64,000 bases of DNA from Flavobacteriaceae bacterium (GTDB lineage: Bacteria > Bacteroidota > Bacteroidia > Flavobacteriales > Flavobacteriaceae): the NCBI GenBank assembly GCA_947457255.1, contig CANGUZ010000003.1:51218-115217 (forward strand), given 5' to 3'. Position numbers and translations under genes: made by a program. Under the pieces are notes generated by a model. That model had not been told where the DNA came from. It saw nothing but the letters and a program-made list of their open reading frames with translations, and searched no databases. Positions 8,469 through 16,660 of the stretch are shown piece after piece (position 1 is the first letter of the stretch; the number at the start of each line of letters is the position of its first letter).

Positions 8469-9182
8469 TCACATCTTCAAATAAAAGCCCCTTACCAACT
8501 CAACATATTCATCCGTATATTCATGTCTTGAAATTTCAATAACCAATTCGTTAGCATCTAAAACAGGAGGTTCAAATCGTTTGAAAGCTAGTAAACTTCG
8601 AATAATTTGGGTTTTATGTGATCCTTTAACTCTAGTAATTTTTACTGGAAAAAGTTCTACTGCAGCACACAAATCAATAAATCGTTCTTCTTCTTTATAA
8701 GGAATGATTACCGAAAAAATACCGTTTTCCGAAAGTAATAAATCTGCGGCTTCGATTAAATCCTCAAAAGGCAGTGCGTCTTGAAAGCGAGCTAAATCTC
8801 TTTGAGAATTTTCGGTTTTAAAATTTTCACTATAAAATGGAGGATTGGAAACGATTAAATCATAGTCATCTTCTGGTTCTTCCGCAAACTCATCCAAACC
8901 AGCATGAAAACAAAATAATCTGTCGCTCCATGGTGAATTTTCAAAATTATTAACAGCTTGTTCGTAGGCGTCTTCGTCAATTTCCAAAGCATCTATTTGC
9001 TCTGCATGGCTTCTTTGTGCCAGCATCAAAGCAATAATTCCAGTTCCAGTTCCAATGTCTAAAATACTAAAAGGATTGTTTTCTATTGGCGTCCAAGCAC
9101 CAAGTAAAACACCATCCGTTCCAACTTTCATGGCGCATCGGTCTTGCTCAATAGAAAACTGTTTGAATTGGAATTTAGACAA
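8469..9182 (-). CDS. trmN6: tRNA1(Val) (adenine37-N6)-methyltransferase
   Basis: A SAM-dependent methyltransferase of the YfiC family that methylates A37 of tRNA-Val. Visible motifs are CAMKVGTDGVLLGAW (N-terminal signature), LDIGTGTGIIALMLAQR (SAM-binding motif I, about residues 41-57), and the catalytic NPPFYSENFK (motif IV). The length of 237 residues is normal. No ATG lies near the conserved N-terminus: an in-frame stop is seven codons upstream, and the first start-like codon is TTG at 9182, so a TTG start is likely. It lies 89 nt downstream of rimM on the same strand, possibly as the last gene of the rpsP-rimM unit. Confidence 0.88.
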   Translation of the reverse strand: MSKFQFKQFSIEQDRCAMKVGTDGVLLGAWTPIENNPFSILDIGTGTGIIALMLAQRSHAEQIDALEIDEDAYEQAVNNFENSPWSDRLFCFHAGLDEFAEEPEDDYDLIVSNPPFYSENFKTENSQRDLARFQDALPFEDLIEAADLLLSENGIFSVIIPYKEEERFIDLCAAVELFPVKITRVKGSHKTQIIRSLLAFKRFEPPVLDANELVIEISRHEYTDEYVELVRGFYLKM

Positions 9183-9271
9183 CTTAGATTTTTTAGAATA
9201 TTAGACGATTTAGATTTCTTATAAAGTCGCAGATGTTTTTAATTATCTAAAAGCGGAGCGAATCTAAAAAT

Positions 9272-9796
9272 CTATAAATACATTTCAATTAAGCCTTCTG
9301 GCAAATCCATGACAACTTTTTTGTTAGCCCTATCAATTTTCACTAAAAAAGCATCAATCATAGGAATTAAGATTTCAACTTCTCCGTTTAAAACTTCAAA
9401 CAAAGGTTGTGCTGAAGTATCATTTACAGATTGAATGATTCCGAAAACGCCCAAACGTTTGTCTTCAATTTCAAAACCTATAACTTCATGAAAATAGAAT
9501 TTGTTACCTGAAAGTTTTGGCAACAATTTTAAGGGTAAATAGATAGCACAACCCAATAATCGGTCGGCTTCTTCTTCATTCTTTACATCTTCAAAGCGAA
9601 TTCGAAGGAAGTCATTTTTGTGTAGTGAGCTATTTTCAATAAAAAATGGAACCAGATTGTTGTTGAATTCAACAAAAACTGATTCCATATTCTCATATAA
9701 CTCGGGTTCGTCTGTATCTAAATACGCTAGGACTTCACCTTTGAAACTAAATTTTTTTGCGATTTTACCTAAATAGAAACACTCTTCTTTACGCAT
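9272..9796 (-). CDS. rimM: Ribosome maturation factor RimM
   Basis: A 30S assembly factor that binds ribosomal protein S19 and assists maturation of the 3' domain of 16S rRNA. It has the N-terminal RimM beta-barrel (YLGKIAKKFSFKGEVLAYLDTDEP) and the PRC-barrel C-terminal half (KFYFHEVIGFEIEDKRLGVFGIIQSV, EILIPMIDAFLVKIDRANKKVVMDLPEGL). The length of 174 residues is normal. It starts 15 nt after the rpsP stop on the same strand, the conserved rpsP-rimM order of bacteria, so the two are almost surely one transcript. Confidence 0.93.
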   Translation of the reverse strand: MRKEECFYLGKIAKKFSFKGEVLAYLDTDEPELYENMESVFVEFNNNLVPFFIENSSLHKNDFLRIRFEDVKNEEEADRLLGCAIYLPLKLLPKLSGNKFYFHEVIGFEIEDKRLGVFGIIQSVNDTSAQPLFEVLNGEVEILIPMIDAFLVKIDRANKKVVMDLPEGLIEMYL

Positions 9797-9811
9797 CTTC
9801 GCATCTAAAAT

Positions 9812-10429
9812 TTATGCTTCAGTTGTTTCATTAGCTGTATCTGCAGCCGGAGCTTCTACTTCTGCTTCTGCAACTACTTCTTCGTTAGCAACTTCTGCAA
9901 CCACTTCCTCAGTAGCAGCTTCAACTTCAGCAACTTCTTCTTCAACAACAGGAGTAGCAGCAGCTATAGCATCAGCTTCAGCTTGAGCAGCAGCAGCTAA
10001 ACGTTTTGCATTTACTTCTTTTTCGGCTTTCAACGCTTTAGCTTTAGCATCAGCTTGCGCTTTAGATAAACCTTCTTTTTTGTTGTCAACTTTTCCCGCT
10101 TTAGCTTCTAACCAAGCCGCTAATTTTGCATCAGCTTGTTCTTGGGTTAGCGCCCCTTTACGAATACCTCCGTCAAGGTGATGTTTCAACAATGCTCCTT
10201 TATAAGAAAGGATTGCTTTTGCTGTATCTGTAGGCTGAGCACCGTTGTGCAACCATTTTACTGCGCTATCTATATCTAAATCGATAGTTGCAGGATTGGT
10301 ATTTGGATTGTAAGTACCTATTTTTTCAAGGTATTTTCCATCTCTTTTTGAGCGAGCATCAGCCGCTACAACCCAGTAAAAAGGTTTTCCTTTTTTTCCG
10401 TGTCTTTGTAATCTAATTTTTACTGACAT
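9812..10429 (-). CDS. rpsP: 30S ribosomal protein S16 with long Ala/Glu-rich tail
   Basis: The first 80-90 residues are standard S16 (MSVKIRLQRHGKKGKPFYWVVAADARS, GTYNPNT, KWLHNGAQPTDTAKAILS), a core 30S component. A tail of more than 100 residues follows, first Lys/Ala-rich (KAQADAKAKALKAEKE) and then strongly acidic (EEEVAEVEAATEEVVAEVANEEVV). S16 in most bacteria ends near residue 80-90; Bacteroidota members often carry such tails, whose role is unknown. The tail is low-complexity and probably helical or disordered. It is the first gene of the rpsP-rimM unit, with a consensus promoter 50 nt upstream. Confidence 0.95.
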   Translation of the reverse strand: MSVKIRLQRHGKKGKPFYWVVAADARSKRDGKYLEKIGTYNPNTNPATIDLDIDSAVKWLHNGAQPTDTAKAILSYKGALLKHHLDGGIRKGALTQEQADAKLAAWLEAKAGKVDNKKEGLSKAQADAKAKALKAEKEVNAKRLAAAAQAEADAIAAATPVVEEEVAEVEAATEEVVAEVANEEVVAEAEVEAPAADTANETTEA

Positions 10430-10478
10430 AATCGTATGATTAAATTTTGAGGTACTCGACCTCTGTTAATTAAGGGCG

Positions 10479-10509
10479 CAAATATAGTCTTTTTTTTAAA
10501 GAATACAAA
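10479..10509 (-). promoter_or_regulatory. rpsP promoter (TTTG-N19-TATATTTG)
   Basis: On the minus strand TTTG (10506-10509) and TATATTTG (10479-10486) are separated by 19 nt, matching the Bacteroidota sigma consensus exactly. The leader between promoter and ATG contains GAGGT-CGAGT-ACCTC, a small hairpin (near 10449-10463) that could be part of an S16 autoregulatory leader. Confidence 0.8.
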
Positions 10510-10619
10510 CTATTAAATTACTCAATTAATTGATGTTAGTTAAATAATTATATTTTTTATGTTTTTTTTACCTGTTTTTACTTTAAAAAGTTATTTTTGT
10601 GGTATAAATAAAATTACAA

Positions 10620-11114
10620 ATGAATAAAGGAATCTATTTTTTATTGTTTTTGATAGCATTAACATCTTGTACTCAAGATATATCTACAAATAACACTGGA
10701 GTATTACAAGGCGTAAAGGACAATGTAGGTTGGAGAGCTACGGATGCTAGAGCAACTGTTGAATCACCAAGTACCATAAGTATTGAAGCGGTTACCATAA
10801 ATGAAACTTTGACTTTAAACATTCCTTTACCGTCTAGATTTGTAAGTCCAAGAAACGGAATTGAACCATACGATTTAAGCAAAATCAACAATGGAGATGT
10901 TACTTATTCTTTCGCTATTGATGGTGTTACAACAGATTATGAGTCAGATTTAAATATTGATAACCCAGGAATAATTGATATAACAGAATATGATGGGCAA
11001 ACCATTTCTGGAACCTTTAGATTTAATTTAAAAAATACCGATGACTCTTCTGAAGAAGCAGAAATAGTAAATTTTCAGTACGGTAATTTTTACAAAGTCC
11101 CTGTAAATAGATAA
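10620..11114 (+). CDS. DUF6252-like lipoprotein
   Basis: A 164-residue secreted lipoprotein with a type II signal peptide MNKGIYFLLFLIALTSC (lipobox ALTSC, Cys 17). The remainder is a beta-rich domain ending NFQYGNFYKVPV, with ISGTFRFNLKN before it, the closing pattern seen in DUF6252 lipoproteins of Flavobacteria. These are surface or periplasmic proteins of unknown function. It is monocistronic: a strong terminator follows 24 nt after the stop. The start is fixed by the signal peptide. Confidence 0.75.
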   Translation: MNKGIYFLLFLIALTSCTQDISTNNTGVLQGVKDNVGWRATDARATVESPSTISIEAVTINETLTLNIPLPSRFVSPRNGIEPYDLSKINNGDVTYSFAIDGVTTDYESDLNIDNPGIIDITEYDGQTISGTFRFNLKNTDDSSEEAEIVNFQYGNFYKVPVNR

Positions 11115-11137
11115 AGAATTAATTTAAAATATTTATC

Positions 11138-11168
11138 AAAACCATTTACATCTGTAAATGGTTTTTTT
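11138..11168 (+). terminator. Intrinsic terminator
   Basis: AAACCATTTACA-TC-TGTAAATGGTTT followed by TTTTG: a near-perfect stem with a T-run, just after the DUF6252 lipoprotein gene. Confidence 0.9.
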
Positions 11169-11227
11169 GTTTTAATTAAACTTGTCATAAATAATCTAAT
11201 ACATAGTAGTTTAGAATAAAATATAAG

Positions 11228-11235
11228 TATATTTG
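11228..11235 (+). promoter_or_regulatory. -7 box (TATATTTG) for the RRM gene
   Basis: An exact TAnnTTTG box 23 nt before the start at 11259. No convincing -33 TTTG; TTTAG lies near the expected place. Confidence 0.55.
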
Positions 11236-11258
11236 TATACTATTTTAAAATAATAATT

Positions 11259-11618
11259 ATGAACATTTTTGTTGGAAGCCTTCCATTCAGTATTGAGGAA
11301 GCAGATTTAAGAGAGTCTTTTGAGGCTTACGGTGCAGTAGATTCTGTAAAAATTATTACTGATAAATTTACTGGAAGAAGTAAAGGATTTGGTTTTATTG
11401 AAATGTCAAATGATGAAGAAGCTCAGAAGGCAATCAACGAATTGAATGGCGCTACTGTTCAAGGACGTGCAATTGTAGTAAACAAATCTGAACCAAAACC
11501 AGAAGGAGAAAGAAGAAGCTTCAACAACAACCGTGGTGGTGATTCACGTGGTGGTTATGGAGGAAACAGTCGTGGCGGTGATAACCGTGGCGGTGGAGAC
11601 AGAGGAGGAAGATATTAA
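11259..11618 (+). CDS. RRM RNA-binding protein with C-terminal RGG tail
   Basis: A 119-residue cytoplasmic RNA-binding protein. One RNA-recognition motif fills residues 1-80: RNP2 is IFVGSLPF and RNP1 is KGFGFIEM, with the aromatic residues that stack on RNA conserved. A 40-residue tail of RGG/GGN repeats follows (GGDSRGGYGGNSRGGDNRGG), as in cold-induced RNA-binding proteins of cyanobacteria and eukaryotic glycine-rich proteins. A role as RNA chaperone or in mRNA metabolism is likely but not shown. It is monocistronic, with its own -7 box and a strong terminator. Confidence 0.92.
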   Translation: MNIFVGSLPFSIEEADLRESFEAYGAVDSVKIITDKFTGRSKGFGFIEMSNDEEAQKAINELNGATVQGRAIVVNKSEPKPEGERRSFNNNRGGDSRGGYGGNSRGGDNRGGGDRGGRY

Positions 11619-11640
11619 TATTTTTTTCAATCATATATTT

Positions 11641-11673
11641 AAAAAGGTGTCAATTTACATTGACACCTTTTTT
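11641..11673 (+). terminator. Intrinsic terminator after RRM gene
   Basis: AAAAAGGTGTCAA-TTTACA-TTGACACCTTTTTT: a 13-bp stem with a T-run, 22 nt after the stop. The A-rich left arm may also let it work for leuB on the opposite strand. Confidence 0.92.
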
Positions 11674-11679
11674 GTTTTT

Positions 11680-11715
11680 CCTCACTCCAGCCTTCTCCAA
11701 GGAGAGGGAGTTAAA
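11680..11715. repeat. Short GC-rich palindromic repeat-like element
   Basis: CTCACTCCAGCCTTCTCC-AA-GGAGAGGGAG contains an inverted repeat (CTCC-AA-GGAG flanked by partly pairing bases) and is much richer in G and C than its surroundings. Similar 'ctccaaaggagaggga' blocks are widespread between genes in bacteria. It lies in the gap between the RRM gene terminator and the leuB stop. Confidence 0.45.
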
Positions 11716-11727
11716 AGAGGATTTGAT

Positions 11728-12789
11728 TTATAGATTAGCAACTAACCAATCTCCAACTTCACTAGTTGAATATGATTTTGAACCTTTTGCAGCTAAATCT
11801 TCTGTTACGATTCCTTGTTCTAACGATTTATTTACAACACTTCTTATTGCTTCTGCTTCTGCTGTTAATTTAAAAGCGTCTTCAAACATCATAGCTGCTG
11901 ATAAAACAGTTGCTAGAGGGTTTGCAATATTCAAACCAGTTGCTTGAGGGTATGACCCGTGAATTGGTTCGTACAAAGAAGTATGCTCACCAACAGACGC
12001 TGACGGCATTAATCCCATTGAACCTGAAATTACAGACGCTTCATCGGTTAAGATATCGCCAAATAAGTTTTCAGTAATTAACACATCATAAGAGTTTGGC
12101 CATTGTACCAATCGCATGGCTACAGCATCTACAAATTCGTAGCTTACTGTCACTTCAGGATAGTCTTTTTCCATAGCCTGAACGGTTTCTCTCCATAAAC
12201 GTGAAGTTTCCAAAACGTTTGCTTTGTCTACACAACACAATTTTTTAGAACGTGTCATTGCCAATTCGAAACCTTTTTTAGCTAATCGTTGTACTTCTGC
12301 TCTTGTATAAACGCAGTTGTCGAAAGCCGTTTCTCCTCCGTCTTTTCGTCCTTTCTCACCAAAATAAATACCGCCAGTCAATTCTCTCAAGAAAACCAAA
12401 TCAGTTCCTTCGATTCTTTCTCTTTTTAAAGGAGAATTATCAATCAAAGATGGAAAAGTAAAAGTTGGACGAACATTAGCAAACAACCCTAATTTTTTAC
12501 GCATCAATAACAAACCTTGTTCTGGACGAACAGGTGCGCTTGGATCGTTATCATACTTAGGATGTCCGATAGCTCCAAATAAAACAGCGTCTGCTTTCAT
12601 ACAAATTTCGTGAGTTTCGTCAGGGTAAGGAACTCCAACAGCATCAATGGCACAAGCACCTGTAAGTGCTGGTGTCCAAACTATTTCGTGATTGAATTTT
12701 TTTGCAATAGCGTCAGAAACTTTAACCGCTTCATTGATTACTTCTGGTCCGATTCCGTCTCCGGCTAAAAGGGCAATGTTTAATTTCAT
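11728..12789 (-). CDS. leuB: 3-isopropylmalate dehydrogenase
   Basis: It oxidises and decarboxylates (2R,3S)-3-isopropylmalate to 2-oxoisocaproate with NAD+ in leucine synthesis. Signature blocks are IALLAGDGIGPEV at the N-terminus, FANVRPTFTF with RELTGGIYFGEKG (substrate arginine region), VDKANVLETSRLWRE, and MRLVQWPNSYDVLITENLFGDILTDEASVISGSMGLMPSAS (metal-binding aspartates and the usual decarboxylating dehydrogenase signature). The length of 353 residues is normal. It is the last gene of the leuC-leuD-leuA-leuB operon, 34 nt after leuA. Confidence 0.96.
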   Translation of the reverse strand: MKLNIALLAGDGIGPEVINEAVKVSDAIAKKFNHEIVWTPALTGACAIDAVGVPYPDETHEICMKADAVLFGAIGHPKYDNDPSAPVRPEQGLLLMRKKLGLFANVRPTFTFPSLIDNSPLKRERIEGTDLVFLRELTGGIYFGEKGRKDGGETAFDNCVYTRAEVQRLAKKGFELAMTRSKKLCCVDKANVLETSRLWRETVQAMEKDYPEVTVSYEFVDAVAMRLVQWPNSYDVLITENLFGDILTDEASVISGSMGLMPSASVGEHTSLYEPIHGSYPQATGLNIANPLATVLSAAMMFEDAFKLTAEAEAIRSVVNKSLEQGIVTEDLAAKGSKSYSTSEVGDWLVANL

Positions 12790-12823
12790 TACTTGTATTA
12801 TATTTAGTGTTTATATTGTTTTT

Positions 12824-14347
12824 TTAATTAATAATTACATTTAGCATTTTTTGAGTTGCTATAATTGCAGCCACTGTTTGGTCTGAATCCAATCCTCTAG
12901 TTTTAAATTCTTTACCGTTATTTGTCCAAGTAATTATAGTTTCACATAAAGCATCAGAACTACTTCCTGGCGGAATGCGAACAGCATAATCAATCAACTT
13001 AGGCAGATTCATTTTCTTAGTTTTGTAAATTTTAGAAAGCGCATTCATAAAGGCATCAAACTGACCGTCACCTTGAGCATTTTCTTCAAAAATTTCTCCA
13101 TCTATTTTTAAGCATAAAGTCGTAGAAGGTCTTAATCCTTTTGAATGAACCAAAACATAAGATTCCACTGTAATTTTTTCTTCATAGGCTTGACTGTCTA
13201 AAACGTCAGAAATAATATATGGTAAATCTTCTTTGGTAACGGTTTCTTTTTTATCTCCAAGCTCGATAATTCGTTGTGTAACTAATTTTAAGTCTTCTGG
13301 GTTTAGTTTTAGCCCAAGTTCTTGAAGGTTTTTTTCGATATTAGCTTTACCTGAGGTTTTCCCTAAAGCATATTTTCTCTTTCTGCCGAAACGTTCTGGA
13401 AGCAAATCATTAAAATACAAATTGTTTTTGTTGTCTCCATCAGCATGAATTCCAGCAGTTTGAGTAAATACATTATCACCAACAATAGGTTTATTAGCTG
13501 GTATTCTGTATCCTGTAAAAGTTTCAACCAATTTACTTACAGAATACAATGAAGATTCTTTTATATCGATTTTAATCTCAGGCAAAAAGTCATTAATAAC
13601 AGCAACTGTACTTTCTAAAGGGGCATTTCCAGCGCGTTCTCCCATTCCGTTTACCGTAACATGAAGTCCTTTGATACCAGCTTTTATTGCTTCTAAAACA
13701 TTGGCAACACTTAAATCGTAATCATTATGCGCGTGAAAATCAAAATGAATTTCTGGATATTTTTTTGTAATTTTAGAAATAAATTCAAATGTTTGTGACG
13801 GAATTAGAACACCTAAAGTATCAGGCAATAATATCCTTTTTATAGGTTGTGTTACCAAAAAATCTAAATATTGAAAAACATAATCAGGAGAATTTTTCAT
13901 GCCATTACTCCAATCTTCTAAATAAACATTGGTTTCAATATTATTATCTTGTGCTAGTTGAATCGTTTGGGCAATTTCGGCAAAATGTTGCTCAGGAGTT
14001 TTCTTCAATTGGTGCGTCAAATGGTTTAACGAACCTTTAGTCAATAAATTTTGAACTTTAGCACCTGCATTTTTCATCCATTCAATAGAAACGCCACCGT
14101 CTACAAACGACAATACTTCTACCCTATTACCATATCCTTTTTCTTCGGCCCATGAAGTAATTCCTTTTACGGCTTGAAACTCGCCCTCGCTTACACGAGC
14201 AGATGCAATTTCGATACGATCAATATTTAATTCTTCTAGCAATAATTGCGCAATGGTTAATTTTTCTACAGCAGAAAATGACACTCCAGAGGTTTGTTCA
14301 CCATCTCGGAGCGTTGTATCCATTATTTCAATTTTTCTTTTTTCCAT
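12824..14347 (-). CDS. leuA: 2-isopropylmalate synthase (LeuA/citramalate-synthase family)
   Basis: It condenses acetyl-CoA with a 2-oxo acid; in this operon the expected substrate is 2-oxoisovalerate, the first committed leucine step. The HMGL-like TIM barrel begins EIMDTTLRDGEQTSGVSFS; HFDFHAHNDYDLSVAN holds the metal-binding His-x-His, and HVTVNGMGERAGNAPLE follows. A C-terminal LeuA dimer/allosteric domain (DYAVRIPPGSSSDALCETIITW) suggests feedback control. The 507-residue form is between LeuA and CimA types, so citramalate synthase (pyruvate as substrate, isoleucine route) is a real alternative. Operon context favours leucine. Confidence 0.87.
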   Translation of the reverse strand: MEKRKIEIMDTTLRDGEQTSGVSFSAVEKLTIAQLLLEELNIDRIEIASARVSEGEFQAVKGITSWAEEKGYGNRVEVLSFVDGGVSIEWMKNAGAKVQNLLTKGSLNHLTHQLKKTPEQHFAEIAQTIQLAQDNNIETNVYLEDWSNGMKNSPDYVFQYLDFLVTQPIKRILLPDTLGVLIPSQTFEFISKITKKYPEIHFDFHAHNDYDLSVANVLEAIKAGIKGLHVTVNGMGERAGNAPLESTVAVINDFLPEIKIDIKESSLYSVSKLVETFTGYRIPANKPIVGDNVFTQTAGIHADGDNKNNLYFNDLLPERFGRKRKYALGKTSGKANIEKNLQELGLKLNPEDLKLVTQRIIELGDKKETVTKEDLPYIISDVLDSQAYEEKITVESYVLVHSKGLRPSTTLCLKIDGEIFEENAQGDGQFDAFMNALSKIYKTKKMNLPKLIDYAVRIPPGSSSDALCETIITWTNNGKEFKTRGLDSDQTVAAIIATQKMLNVIIN

Positions 14348-14458
14348 GCTGAATAGTTTTCGGATTACCTCAAACCCTATTTTAAATTAAAATAATCCTA
14401 TACTATTTTATAATAATATAGGATTGTTATTTTGAATACTAAAACGAATGCTAAAAAC

Positions 14459-15055
14459 TTATATCAATAGTTTATCTGCAAATGTTACAATTTCTTCTTT
14501 AATGTTTTGCAAATAATCAATGTCATCAAACCCATTAATCATATTGTCTTTTTTATATCCAGAAATATCAAAAGATTCTTTTTCTCCAGTTGATTTAAGC
14601 GTAATGGTTTGTTCTGGCAAATTAATTTCTAGTTCCGTTTTTGGATCAGCTTCAATAGCTTTAAAAATTTTGTCCGCAAATTCAGCACTTACCTGAACAG
14701 GCAAAACACCAATATTCAAGCAATTGTTTCTAAAAATATCAGCAAAAAAACTTGAAACTACTGCTCTAAATCCGTAGTCATAAACTGCCCACGCTGCATG
14801 CTCTCTTGAGGATCCTGAGCCAAAGTTTTTACCTCCAACAAGTATTTTACCACTATAGGTAGGGTTGTTTAATACAAAATCTAATTTTGGAGAACCGTCA
14901 TTATTATATCTCCAATCACGAAAAAGATTATCTCCAAAGCCAACACGTTCAGTTGCTTTTAGGAAACGAGCAGGAATAATTTGGTCAGTATCTACATTTT
15001 CAATAGAAAGAGGTACTGCAGTACTTGTAAGTATATTAAATTTATCGTAAGCCAT
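14459..15055 (-). CDS. leuD: 3-isopropylmalate dehydratase, small subunit
   Basis: A swivelling aconitase-type domain that pairs with LeuC to isomerise 2- to 3-isopropylmalate. Signatures are NVDTDQIIPARFLK near the N-terminus and NFGSGSSREHAAWAVYDYGFRAVVSSFFADIFRNN, which contains the substrate-binding loop. The length of 198 residues is normal. It lies between leuC and leuA on the minus strand, with gaps of 116 nt to leuC and 111 nt to leuA. The gaps are AT-rich and contain simple TTTAGAT repeats but no clear terminator. Confidence 0.95.
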   Translation of the reverse strand: MAYDKFNILTSTAVPLSIENVDTDQIIPARFLKATERVGFGDNLFRDWRYNNDGSPKLDFVLNNPTYSGKILVGGKNFGSGSSREHAAWAVYDYGFRAVVSSFFADIFRNNCLNIGVLPVQVSAEFADKIFKAIEADPKTELEINLPEQTITLKSTGEKESFDISGYKKDNMINGFDDIDYLQNIKEEIVTFADKLLI

Positions 15056-15060
15056 TTTGT

Positions 15061-15096
15061 TTTAGATTTTAGATTTTAGATTTTTAGATTTCTAGA
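15061..15096. repeat. TTTAGAT short tandem repeats between leuD and leuC
   Basis: Three perfect TTTAGAT heptamers at 15061-15081 followed by degenerate copies (TTTTAGAT, TTCTAGAC). Similar TAGATTT-rich tracts occur at 9185-9270 in the gap between trmN6 and rimM. Low-complexity spacer; no function evident. Confidence 0.6.
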
Positions 15097-15171
15097 CTTC
15101 TATAAAGAAAATCAAATCTTAAAAACTAAATCGGTTTTATTATTTTATATTTTTTATAGCAATTGAAATAC

Positions 15172-16566
15172 TTATATTAACTCCCTAGGGTCGGTTAAAA
15201 CTCCAGTAACTGCCGCTGCTGCTGCCATAAAAGGACTCGCTAACAATGTTCTAGAACCAGGCCCTTGACGTCCTTCAAAATTTCTATTTGACGTACTTAC
15301 CGCATATTTACCAGCTGGAACTTTGTCGTCATTCATAGCCAAACAAGCCGAACATCCTGGCTGACGCAATACAAAACCAGCATCAGTCAATATTTCAAGA
15401 ATTCCTTCTTCTTTAATTTGAGCTTCAACCACATGCGAACCTGGAACCAACCAAGCGGTAACATTATCTGCTTTTTTTCTGCCTTTTACAATAGATGCAA
15501 AAGCTCTAAAATCTTCAATACGCCCGTTAGTACAACTTCCTAAGAAAACATAATCTATTTGTTTTCCTATCATCGCTTCACCCTGATTATAACCCATATA
15601 AGCTAAAGATTTTACATAGGTTTCTTCACCCTCTGCAACATCTTTTGCTTCTGGAATACTTTTAGAAATTCCTAATCCCATTCCAGGATTGGTTCCATAG
15701 GTTATCATTGGTTCAATATCAGCGGCATCAAAAGTGATTTCTTGATCAAATGTAGCATCAGCATCCGTTTTCAGTGTTTTCCAGTAGGCAACTGCTGTAT
15801 CCCATGCTTCCCCTTTCGGAGCGTACAAACGCCCTTCTAAGTAATCGAAAGTAGTTTGGTCTGGAGCTATCATTCCTCCACGAGCACCCATTTCAATACT
15901 TAAATTACAAACAGTCATACGGCCTTCCATAGTCATGGTTTCAAAAACATCACCAGCATATTCTACAAAATAACCCGTAGCTCCTGAAGTAGATAATTTA
16001 GATATAATATATAAAGCAACATCTTTTGGCGTTACTCCAAATTGAAGTTTACCAACTACGTTAATTCTCATTTTCTTTGGTTTTGGCTGCATAATACATT
16101 GAGTAGAAAGCACCATTTCTACCTCAGAAGTACCTATTCCGAAAGCAATTGCTCCGAAAGCACCGTGTGTAGAAGTATGAGAATCACCACAAACAATAGT
16201 AGCTCCTGGCAATGTAATTCCGTTTTCTGGCCCTACAACGTGTACGATTCCATTTTTCTTGTTTCCTAAACCCCAGTGACTAATTCCATATTCGTTAGAA
16301 TTTTCTTCTAAAGCTTTTAACTGATTTGCCGATAAAGCATCTTGAACTGGCAAGTGTTGATTTATAGTTGGTGTATTGTGATCAGCGGTTGCAAAAGTGC
16401 GTTCTGGATACAAAACAGAAATTCCTCTTTCTTTTAAACCTAAAAAAGCAACAGGACTTGTAACTTCGTGAATGAAATGACGGTCAATAAAAAAGACATC
16501 TGGTCCATCTGCTATTTTACGCACAACGTGAGAATCCCATACCTTGTCGAATAATGTAGTACTCAT
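15172..16566 (-). CDS. leuC: 3-isopropylmalate dehydratase, large subunit
   Basis: A [4Fe-4S] aconitase-family enzyme. Cluster-ligand cysteines are seen in [13 protein letters not shown] and [13 protein letters not shown], and the motif [15 protein letters not shown] carries active-site residues. It starts [15 protein letters not shown], the usual LeuC N-terminus, and 464 residues is typical. It is the first gene of leuC-leuD-leuA-leuB, preceded by a consensus promoter about 65 nt upstream. No leader peptide rich in Leu codons was found between promoter and start, so classical attenuation is not supported. Confidence 0.96.
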   Translation of the reverse strand: MSTTLFDKVWDSHVVRKIADGPDVFFIDRHFIHEVTSPVAFLGLKERGISVLYPERTFATADHNTPTINQHLPVQDALSANQLKALEENSNEYGISHWGLGNKKNGIVHVVGPENGITLPGATIVCGDSHTSTHGAFGAIAFGIGTSEVEMVLSTQCIMQPKPKKMRINVVGKLQFGVTPKDVALYIISKLSTSGATGYFVEYAGDVFETMTMEGRMTVCNLSIEMGARGGMIAPDQTTFDYLEGRLYAPKGEAWDTAVAYWKTLKTDADATFDQEITFDAADIEPMITYGTNPGMGLGISKSIPEAKDVAEGEETYVKSLAYMGYNQGEAMIGKQIDYVFLGSCTNGRIEDFRAFASIVKGRKKADNVTAWLVPGSHVVEAQIKEEGILEILTDAGFVLRQPGCSACLAMNDDKVPAGKYAVSTSNRNFEGRQGPGSRTLLASPFMAAAAAVTGVLTDPRELI

Positions 16567-16630
16567 TTTAAAAATTTTTAAGTGTATATTTTAAATAGAA
16601 TTTAATTTTCTATGTTTATAAAAATAGCTA

Positions 16631-16660
16631 CAAATTTAAAAAAAGAAATAGAGTAATCAA
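16631..16660 (-). promoter_or_regulatory. leu operon promoter (TTG-N19-TAAATTTG)
   Basis: On the minus strand TTG (16658-16660) and TAAATTTG (16631-16638) are 19 nt apart, an exact Bacteroidota promoter layout, 64 nt upstream of the leuC ATG. Confidence 0.75.

Noticed and set aside
15061-15096. TTTAGAT tandem units considered as a CRISPR-like array
   Set aside because: Units are 7 bp with no spacers and no cas genes nearby; this is simple-sequence spacer.
16567-16660. Leucine attenuator leader peptide upstream of leuC
   Set aside because: No short ORF with several Leu codons or alternative hairpins was found between the promoter and leuC.
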